Part shown: positions 50,734 to 57,201 of the stretch, piece by piece
How positions within the stretch are numbered: the stretch's first letter is position 1
How the letters are laid out: each line of letters opens with the position of its first letter
Source of the DNA: Planctomycetales bacterium 10988
GTDB taxonomy: Bacteria > Planctomycetota > Planctomycetia > Pirellulales > Pb10988
DNA: 64,000 nucleotides
Assembly: GCA_009664345.1 (NCBI GenBank)
Contig: CP043547.1
Span: 1,736,001 to 1,800,000, forward strand
Reading direction: 5' to 3'
The notes under the pieces: generated by a model
Database searches by the model: none
Told to the model about the DNA's origin: nothing
The model's input: only the letters and a program-made list of their open reading frames with translations
Position numbers and translations under genes: made by a program

Positions 50734-50813
50734 CTTCTGCTAGAACACAATTCCAGAACTACGATACCCTCAAAAAGCAATTTTTATATTTATATCAATC
50801 ATGCAGAGCTGAC

Positions 50814-51488
50814 ATGTTTATTGAAATCCAAGAAGCTTTCGAGGCGATCGGCGCGGAGCTATTTGAAGAGAAACGTGGAAATCGCTTTGAAATTGACATC
50901 GAATCTCGTTCGAATCAAGAGCTTTATCGCCTTCGCTATCCTCAGTTCGATGATTTGTATCTCGAAGCGATGGATGTAAAACCGCGTGATCGACACTTGG
51001 TTCTCGACGTTGCCGGTACGAATTTGCCGATTAGCGGTCGGTTCCTTTGTGGCCATGATGAGCGGCACTGGTTCGTTGCGGCCCTACCTTTTCATCGTAA
51101 GACCACGACCGTTCGCGGTGCGATGGAAGCGTTGAAGCCAGAGCTCGTCCGCCGAGAGCAAAAGCGAAAAGGTGTCAAGCATCGTCGAAATCGACGTAAG
51201 ACCGCGGCCTATCATCGGCAAGGGGAATGGTTCTTCCTCCCGCGACCGAAGATGAATGCCAATGGTGCGGAAGTGCAGGGTGGTGTTCTTGTCCGAGGGC
51301 AAGGAAAGCCGCATCGCGTGGAGTGGATTTATCATGCCCCCGGCGGGGAGACCTTCGTGCGGGGAGCGGTATCTCACCCGGATCACGAGACGATTCGGTT
51401 TGATGTTTGGCATCGAGTGGTGCAGAACCAAGAGCCGGAACCAACTCCCGTGGCAAAACCCGTCACGAAAATGCTCTATATCGATTAG
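50814..51488 (+). CDS. Unknown protein of the tRNA islet
   Basis: A 224-residue protein. The frame is open upstream through tRNA-Ser, so ATG 50814 (MFIEIQEAFEAIGAELFEEK) is chosen; the ribosome site is weak. The first 95 residues look globular (RLRYPQFDDLYLEAMDVKPR, HLVLDVAGTNLPISGRFLCG). A basic stretch (KRKGVKHRRNRRKTAAYHRQ) lies at about 118-138, suggesting nucleic-acid contact. The C-terminal half contains PGGETFVRGAVSHPDHETIR. It lies 80 bp after tRNA-Ser and 13 bp before the RNA ligase, so the two proteins may be co-expressed. No family was recognised. Confidence 0.7.
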   Translation: MFIEIQEAFEAIGAELFEEKRGNRFEIDIESRSNQELYRLRYPQFDDLYLEAMDVKPRDRHLVLDVAGTNLPISGRFLCGHDERHWFVAALPFHRKTTTVRGAMEALKPELVRREQKRKGVKHRRNRRKTAAYHRQGEWFFLPRPKMNANGAEVQGGVLVRGQGKPHRVEWIYHAPGGETFVRGAVSHPDHETIRFDVWHRVVQNQEPEPTPVAKPVTKMLYID

Positions 51489-51501
51489 TAGAGGTCGGAG
51501 T

Positions 51502-52159
51502 ATGCGAAGTCGGAAACGCTTCTACCCGAAAATCCCAAGCACTCGCGATTGTCCAGGAGGCCAATGCATTGCCTTCGAAAAACTCGACGGAACGAACTTG
51601 CATTGGACCTGGGATCGTGATTTTGGATGGCATGCCTAATGGAACGCGGCGGAGTGAATACAACTACGATCCACGAGGAATTGACGGCTTTACAGAAATG
51701 CATCCGCATTTACGAAGTGCTCCGTCTCTCTTTCAACAATCACTTGCTCGGTCGATTGAAGAGGTGTTCGTCGAGAACCGTCGGTATCGAACTTACCAAG
51801 AGATAACAGTCTTCACTGAGTATTTTGGACAAAGTTCCTTTGCGGGTCTTCACAAGGAAGATGAGGAGAAGTCACTTTGTTTGTTCGATGTCTGGACGGA
51901 AGGCTATGGTTTTGTAGGTCCTCAACAATTCGTTATGGACTTTGGGCAACTCCCAATCCCAAAAGCGGTTTTTAAAGGAAACTTCTCTGGTGCCTTGGTG
52001 GAAGACATTCGCAATGGAAAATATACAGTAGCAGAAGGTGTCGTCTGCAAAGGAGGGGAGGGTGGTGAAGACGTTTGGATGGCGAAAGTAAAAACGCTCG
52101 CCTACCAAGAAAAGTTAAAAACTGCTTTTGAAGAGAAGTGGGAACAGTATTGGGAATGA
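51502..52159 (+). pseudogene. Rnl2-like RNA ligase, frameshifted
   Basis: ATG 51502 follows GAGG. The first frame (to TAA 51637-51639) holds nucleotidyltransferase motif I, EKLDGTN, with Lys27. After a +1 shift near 51637 the second frame runs to TGA at 52157-52159. It carries the later motifs: EYFGQSSFAGLH (III-like), EGVVCKG (IV) and VWMAKVKT (V). Read across the junction GCC-TAAT-GGA, removal of one base gives a single open protein of about 218 residues, a normal size for Rnl2-type ligases. Such enzymes join 3'-OH and 5'-phosphate RNA ends, often in tRNA repair. It lies in the tRNA array, which supports that role. Confidence 0.78.
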
Positions 52160-52198
52160 GAGATATCGACACACGATTCAAAAAGTAGTTTTTATTTT

Positions 52199-52269
52199 AC
52201 CCCGATAGTGTAACGGTAGCACAAAACCCTTTGAAGGTTTCAGTCCTGGTTCGAATCCAGGTCGGGGTG
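52199..52269 (+). tRNA. tRNA-Gln (TTG)
   Basis: 71 nt. Acceptor ACCCCGA/TCGGGGT, anticodon loop CTTTGAA (TTG at 52231-52233), T-arm CCTGG-TTCGAAT-CCAGG, discriminator G. It lies 39 bp after the RNA-ligase remnant and is followed by a terminator. Confidence 0.88.
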
Positions 52270-52318
52270 CTTCTAATTAAGCCGTTTTGCTTTCTCAGAA
52301 CGAAAGCAGGAAGAGAGA

Positions 52319-52348
52319 GGAATCGGTTCTCGTGCCGATTCCTTTTTT
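52319..52348 (+). terminator. Intrinsic terminator at the end of the tRNA islet
   Basis: GGAATCGG pairs with CCGATTCC around an 8-base loop, followed by TTTTTT. It ends the tRNA-Gln transcript. Confidence 0.85.
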
Positions 52349-52383
52349 CATTCACTGAGACAATGATTCTCGAAAAGTACTTT

Positions 52384-53718
52384 TTACTGATAGAGATCGG
52401 TAATCGGCGTTCCCTCCGCGAGGGCGATAGGCCGCTGCGTTCTGGAGATATTTTCATACGTGTAATCAATGTCAAAAGCCTGTAAAAGAGAGGCATGGAG
52501 GTCCCCTACATGGACCGGGCTTTCAACTTCCTTCCCACCCTCAGGGTCGGTCGCTCCATGCACATAGCCTTGACGAAATCTTCCTCCCACCATCAGGGCA
52601 CTGAATCCGTGCGGCCAATGATCGCGTCCCTCTAACCCATTTAATTTCGGGGTGCGACCGAATTCACTGAGACAGACGACAACAGTACGCCGCAACGCAT
52701 CACGATCTGCCAAGTCTTGAATCAACGTCGTGATCGCCGGGTCCAAGGCGGCTTTTTGCTCTGCCTGCATGTTGTGATTGTTCGCATGGGAGTCCCAGCC
52801 ATTGAGCGTGACTTCCACGCATCGCACCCCCACTTCGGTCAAACGGCGGGCTGCCAAACAGCCACGGCCAAAGGGCCTATCTCCGTATCGGTCTTGCAAC
52901 GATTGCGATTCTTCCGTGACATCGAAGGCCCGTAACTGATCGGACGTCATCATCGTGTGGGCTTGCTGCAAGGTCTCGCGATGGATCGTCTCTTGAACAA
53001 AGCGGCGTCGGCGTTGCATGAACGCTTGCTCGATTTGATTCAAGCCAGTCATACGCTGTTCATAGCGATCCTCGGGAACTCGCGCTCGCACATCGGGAAT
53101 CCCCCGGGCGGGATCGTAAGTCTTGAACGCATCATACTCCGCCCCGAGTAGCCCGCCGCGTCCTGGCCATTGATTGGGCATGATCGACACAAAGCGAGGA
53201 ATCTCTGTTCGTAAGCCGAGTCGAGTCACTTCCTGTGGAAGTTCATGGCAGAGGATGGAGCCGATCGAAGGATGCACTGCCGTGGGATCCGGTCGATAGC
53301 CTGTCTTCAGGGCGTAGGTGCCGCGTTCATGGTCACCCTCTTTACTCACAATCGAACGAATGAGGGTCGTGCGATGCAACTCGCCGGCAAGTTGCTCAAG
53401 CCCGGTTGCCAATTGAATGCCGGGGATCGAGGTCTTAATGGCTTGCGAACCGTACGCGATTTTCGCACCGGGATGCGGATCGAACGTTTCCAGTTGACTC
53501 GCCCCGCCGCCTAACCAGATCAAGATCAGCGATTGAGCGGACTGCGAGTTTTTTTGTTCCGCATCTCTGGCAAGAAGTTCCGCCAAGGGGTTCATCCAGG
53601 CAAGTCCCGCGGCACCTGCTCCAGCAATAAAACGCCTTCGATGGAAGCGAAGATGCTCCGTAGCATGGCGAAGCGGATCACTTTGCGGTGACAGGAAGGA
53701 AGCTGACTGGCGAGACAT
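52384..53718 (-). CDS. DUF1501 protein (Tat-exported)
   Basis: The protein has 444 residues from ATG 53718, chosen because TTTGGAG lies 6 bp upstream. The N-terminus shows a Tat-like leader (FHRRRFIAGAGAAGLAWMNPL). The body matches DUF1501: SLILIWLGGGASQLETFDPH (45-65), the GDHERGTYALKTGYRPDP region, and EFGRTPKLNGLEGRDHWP near the C-terminus. The fold is sulfatase/phosphatase-like, but the reaction is unknown. It is the second gene of an operon after the DUF1549/DUF1553 gene (150 bp gap with two A-run/T-run motifs), a pairing seen all over planctomycetes. Confidence 0.92.
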   Translation of the reverse strand: MSRQSASFLSPQSDPLRHATEHLRFHRRRFIAGAGAAGLAWMNPLAELLARDAEQKNSQSAQSLILIWLGGGASQLETFDPHPGAKIAYGSQAIKTSIPGIQLATGLEQLAGELHRTTLIRSIVSKEGDHERGTYALKTGYRPDPTAVHPSIGSILCHELPQEVTRLGLRTEIPRFVSIMPNQWPGRGGLLGAEYDAFKTYDPARGIPDVRARVPEDRYEQRMTGLNQIEQAFMQRRRRFVQETIHRETLQQAHTMMTSDQLRAFDVTEESQSLQDRYGDRPFGRGCLAARRLTEVGVRCVEVTLNGWDSHANNHNMQAEQKAALDPAITTLIQDLADRDALRRTVVVCLSEFGRTPKLNGLEGRDHWPHGFSALMVGGRFRQGYVHGATDPEGGKEVESPVHVGDLHASLLQAFDIDYTYENISRTQRPIALAEGTPITDLYQ

Positions 53719-53774
53719 GAAAAACTCCAAAGGTACTTTTTAACTTAGGACAAGATGGCAAACACCCACAATCC

Positions 53775-54447
53775 AAAAACTACTTTTTAAATTTTGTGGT
53801 CAACAGCAGTTTGAGTGTCACCTTTTCTAGATGTTTACCTGTTTCTGAAAGATTTTGACCACTGGCCCTTAATGGTTCCAAGAAAATTCTGTCGAGTTCA
53901 TCAAACTCCACAAAAGGTCTTCCAAGGCCCTTTTCCTGGCTCTGCCTTTTTTCTCTTTCAAGGCTTCCAAAAAGTACTTTTGTTCTTGCCAAGTCGGCCT
54001 TCGCGTCAAGGTAATCAAATAAGCGATCTCAACCATCTGGGCGTCGTTCGGAGCCAGGGTAGCAAGTTGCTGCGGACTTTCAAACGGGGAACCATCCTCT
54101 TTGATTTTTTCGGAAAGAAGTTTGCCATTCATCATCAAGAGCCGTTGTGGAATCGTTCCGCCTTGCTCGCGAAGTTCTTCTTCACCTTGATCTCCATAGC
54201 GTTTGACAAAGTCGGAAATGCCAAAATCCCTCGCCAACCGAAAAAGGAAAGACGCCTCGTAATCGATCGTTTGTAAAGAGCTTGCTTGAAGAACGCCCCC
54301 AATGACCTGTTCCGGTCGCAATCGGGTGAGAGGAAAACTCGCCCAAGCCTTCTCGGCCTCCGGCCCCATGTCGAAACTCTCTCGCTGGAAGGCAGGTGTC
54401 GCGGCAATCAACCGGATCAAATCTTTCATATCAAAACCACTTTTTAC
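53775..54447. repeat. A5-N4-T5 motifs in the DUF1549/DUF1501 operon
   Basis: Copies at 53775-53788 (CTAC, intergenic), 53969-53981 (GTAC, in the DUF1549/1553 coding region) and 54435-54447 (CCAC, coding). A degenerate copy, AAAGGTACTTTTT, lies near 53729-53741. Confidence 0.5.
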
Positions 54448-55506
54448 AAATTCTTCCGCAAGAACTTGCAAGAGGTCAGAGACTTCCCCCACCGAAGTAA
54501 GATCATCGACCGGTTCCACTAAAGGACGGCCAACCATCAAGGCCCAGGTGCGATTGACGATTGCTTGTGCGAAGTATTCATTTTCCGGATGCGTCACCCA
54601 ATCGGCCAAACGGCGACGTGGATTGGCCCAGCTTTTATCTTTAGTAAGCAGTTCACCTAGGAATGGCACATCCGGCTCGATGACCACCTTGGTGCCCGAA
54701 CCCGGCGGGTCTTCGACTTTAAATTTTGCTTGCTTTCGATCTTGGATTCCGACCAGCGAAGTCTTCGTCTGCCCAAAGAAGGCCGCCAGTTCGTAAAAGT
54801 CCCGCTGTGTCCAGGCTTCAAAAGGATGATCATGGCACTGGGCACAATCGAGACGAATCCCTAAAAACGCTCGACCGACGGTCCCGGCCAGAAGTTCAGG
54901 ATCGGGATTGTTCTTCACACTGGTGCCACGGTTGATGGCGGCGGTGATAAAATTCGTTTGCGGCTTGTCGGTCCACAGACCATCGCTGGCAATCATCTCC
55001 CGAACGACGAGATCGAAGGGACGGTTTTCGTGCAGTTGATCACTCAACCAAGAAACAAATCGGCGGCGACGATACAGAAGCAACACGCCGTTGTGATTTC
55101 CCACAAAGGCCCTCGCCCAGCGTTCTCCAAAGTATTCGGAAAAGCGGCGATCCTCCTCCGAATCGATCCACTTCGAAACCCACCACTGCACCGGGTCCTC
55201 CTTGGCTCGCGAGTCTTGCTCGAACTGCCGCAACTCTTCCAAGGAGGGAATGCTTCCAAGCAACGCCAACCCCAGACGGCGGGCGATCGCCAAATCATCC
55301 GCTTTAGGAGCAGGTTCAATCTGCTCTGCTTGCCATTTCTCTTCAAGAAGTCGCTCGACTCGAAGCGAGGCTGCCTGAAACGCAATCTCTTTCGTTTCCC
55401 AAGGAGCGATGTCAGGACGGGCTTCCGCAGGCGAAGCAGAAATAAAATAGCCCACGTACCCCAGCAGACCGCCGAAAACGACCAGGAGAAAAATTAAATT
55501 TCGCAT
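53869..55506 (-). CDS. DUF1549/DUF1553 protein
   Basis: The protein has 545 residues. A hydrophobic N-terminus (NLIFLLVVFGGLLGYVGYFI) anchors or exports it. DUF1549 covers about 45-245 and ends with DCAQCHDHPFEAWTQRDFYE, a CxxCH haem-like site. DUF1553 runs from about 295 (RRLADWVTHPENEYFAQAIV) to the end (VEIAYLITLTRRP). Unlike many relatives, it lacks an N-terminal PSCyt1 haem domain. Function unknown; usually co-transcribed with DUF1501 genes, as here. The operon lies on the minus strand, divergent from the membrane-protein gene. Confidence 0.92.
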   Translation of the reverse strand: MRNLIFLLVVFGGLLGYVGYFISASPAEARPDIAPWETKEIAFQAASLRVERLLEEKWQAEQIEPAPKADDLAIARRLGLALLGSIPSLEELRQFEQDSRAKEDPVQWWVSKWIDSEEDRRFSEYFGERWARAFVGNHNGVLLLYRRRRFVSWLSDQLHENRPFDLVVREMIASDGLWTDKPQTNFITAAINRGTSVKNNPDPELLAGTVGRAFLGIRLDCAQCHDHPFEAWTQRDFYELAAFFGQTKTSLVGIQDRKQAKFKVEDPPGSGTKVVIEPDVPFLGELLTKDKSWANPRRRLADWVTHPENEYFAQAIVNRTWALMVGRPLVEPVDDLTSVGEVSDLLQVLAEEFVKSGFDMKDLIRLIAATPAFQRESFDMGPEAEKAWASFPLTRLRPEQVIGGVLQASSLQTIDYEASFLFRLARDFGISDFVKRYGDQGEEELREQGGTIPQRLLMMNGKLLSEKIKEDGSPFESPQQLATLAPNDAQMVEIAYLITLTRRPTWQEQKYFLEALKEKKGRARKRALEDLLWSLMNSTEFSWNH

Positions 55507-55793
55507 GAAGAAAACCTGGCGAACTGTTGTTATGGTGAACGGAGAGAAAGTGATGGCCCTTTTACTTGGCTGACTAACTTTACCCGAGCTCTAGATAGAT
55601 CGTTTCAAAAAATTTGATTGGCTGCAACTTTTTGTTGATCGAATGGGAATAACAATGCCTCTCGTTTCTTGAAAGTTTTCAAAAACTTGAAACTAACGTG
55701 GCTCCGATCGGGTTTATCAAGTAACGCAACATGGCCATCGCCCGGCAATAAAGCAAGAATACGATACTCTGTCTTTTCTTTGAGATATTGAAG

Positions 55794-57119
55794 ATGAGCT
55801 CCAACCTTTCAACCTCTGTCGAAGACACTGTGGTAGCAGAACTCGAGCCTACCTGGGAAATGGTAGCCAAGAAGGATGGAAGCTCTCAAGAGATTGAACG
55901 AGTTTTCCTTACCACCCGATTGAAGGCTTGGGGAATTTGGCTGGTTCGAGGGACCGCCTGGACGATTCACGGGCTGTTTGGATTGCTCTCGTTGATTGTT
56001 GGCTTAGCCGTTCTGGCCTCGATTCCCCTTTTGAATTTACTGACGCTTGGCTATTTGCTGGAAGTGAGTGGGCGAATTGCTCGAACGGGGCGGTTTCGTG
56101 CAGGGTTTATTGGAATCTCAACCGCCGCTCACCTCGGAGGGATTGCCTTAGGAACAGCGATTTCTTGTTTGCCGCTTTATTTAACTTCTGCTTGGGCGGA
56201 GTCCGCCGCTTTGATCGATCCGAATAGTCCCCAAACGTTAGTAATGGGAATCGTCCACTTAGGATTGATGGCGGTGATCTTGCTGCATTTCACCATTGCT
56301 GTTGCCCGAGGTGGCAAAATTCGTCACTTTCTATGGCCTTTTCCCAATCCTTGGAAGGTTCTCAAAGGAGCCTTTCAGCTGGCCGGAGCCGCCGTTTGCT
56401 TGGACTTGAATAAGCTCGATCAGTTCTTAGAGGTCAAGCTTTCGCCTTTTGAGAAGTGGCTCAAAGCCCCCGTTCGCTCAACCTGGGGAATGTATACTTC
56501 GGCAAGAGATCGCTTTTGGGAAGGGCTCGTTTCGCTGCGGTTGCCTTATTACTTTTGGTTGGGAACTCGCGGCTTTGTCGGCACGATGATCCTGCTGGCG
56601 CTGCCGGTCGGATGTTTGATTGCAGGGCTGCAAGCTCCGGTGATTGGTTGGCTTGGCGGGGTGATGCTGGCCGTTCTGATTCTCTACTTGCCTTTTGCCC
56701 AAGTCCGTTTTGCTCAAACGGGTCGCCTTCGTGAACTCTTTCGTATCCGTGAAGTGCGTGCCCTCTATCGCAATGCCCCGGTGCTTTTCTTTCTCGCTTT
56801 ATTGGTTACGCTCAGTTTTGCCATCCCGCTCTATCTATTGAAGATCGAACTCGTCCCCCGAGAAATTGCTTGGCTGCCGGGTTTGGTCTTTGTGGGGCTG
56901 ATGTTGCCAGCCCGCTTACTGACAGGCTTCGCGGTGGCCAGGGCGATCCATGTTCCGAAGAAGCGACATTGGCTCAAGCGTTGGACTTGCCGCCCGTTGA
57001 TGCTGACCGCCGCCGCGGCTTATGTGATCATTCTGTTTTTCACTCGCTATGCCGCTCAATATGGTCAAGCGAATTACTTCGACCAACACGCCTTCTTATT
57101 GCCATTTCTTCACTTTTAA
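55794..57119 (+). CDS. Multi-pass membrane protein of unknown function
   Basis: The protein has 441 residues from ATG 55794. A 45-residue hydrophilic N-terminus is followed by about seven to eight hydrophobic segments: LFGLLSLIVGLAVLASIPLL, GGIALGTAISCLPLYLTSAW, TLVMGIVHLGLMAVILLHFT, TMILLALPVGCLIAGLQAPV and others. Between segments lie Arg/Lys-rich loops (FRIREVRALYRNAPVLFFLA). It resembles DUF4013-type membrane proteins of planctomycetes, but this is only a general likeness. It converges on the MMPL transporter. Confidence 0.75.
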   Translation: MSSNLSTSVEDTVVAELEPTWEMVAKKDGSSQEIERVFLTTRLKAWGIWLVRGTAWTIHGLFGLLSLIVGLAVLASIPLLNLLTLGYLLEVSGRIARTGRFRAGFIGISTAAHLGGIALGTAISCLPLYLTSAWAESAALIDPNSPQTLVMGIVHLGLMAVILLHFTIAVARGGKIRHFLWPFPNPWKVLKGAFQLAGAAVCLDLNKLDQFLEVKLSPFEKWLKAPVRSTWGMYTSARDRFWEGLVSLRLPYYFWLGTRGFVGTMILLALPVGCLIAGLQAPVIGWLGGVMLAVLILYLPFAQVRFAQTGRLRELFRIREVRALYRNAPVLFFLALLVTLSFAIPLYLLKIELVPREIAWLPGLVFVGLMLPARLLTGFAVARAIHVPKKRHWLKRWTCRPLMLTAAAAYVIILFFTRYAAQYGQANYFDQHAFLLPFLHF

Positions 57120-57135
57120 AATAAAGCATTGACAT

Positions 57136-57165
57136 AAAAAAGGCAGCTTACCGTTGCAAGCTGCC
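57136..57165 (-). terminator. Intrinsic terminator of the MMPL gene
   Basis: On the minus strand GGCAGCTT pairs with AAGCTGCC around an 8-base loop, followed by TTTTTTATG. It lies about 35 bp after the MMPL stop. Confidence 0.85.
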
Positions 57166-57188
57166 CTGTTCATGTATTAACAAAATCC

Positions 57189-57201
57189 AAAAAGTGGTTT
57201 T
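57189..57201. repeat. A5-GTGG-T4 motif at the end of the MMPL gene
   Basis: AAAAAGTGGTTTT overlaps the stop codon of the minus-strand MMPL transporter by a couple of bases. Confidence 0.4.

Larger units (their letters stand above)
49924..52385. repeat. Cluster of A5-N4-T5 motifs around the tRNA array
   Basis: Copies at 49924-49937 (GCAC), 50044-50056 (TTAC), 50241-50254 (GCAC), 50520-50533 (CTAC), 50624-50637 (CCAC), 50772-50785 (GCAA), 51961-51973 (GCGG), 52117-52129 (CTGC), 52180-52193 (GTAG) and 52373-52385 (GTAC). Six lie 0-25 bp upstream of a tRNA gene; the one at 50241 abuts tRNA-Asp exactly. Confidence 0.6.

Noticed and set aside
51630-51645. Programmed +1 frameshift like that of release factor 2
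   Set aside because: GCC-TAA lacks a slippery CTT-type codon and no upstream Shine-Dalgarno-like stimulator is evident; mutation or sequencing error is simpler, so the gene was listed as broken.
49594-52269. CRISPR-like array
   Set aside because: The regular spacing is caused by tRNA genes; repeats are T-arm sequences, not direct repeats with spacers.
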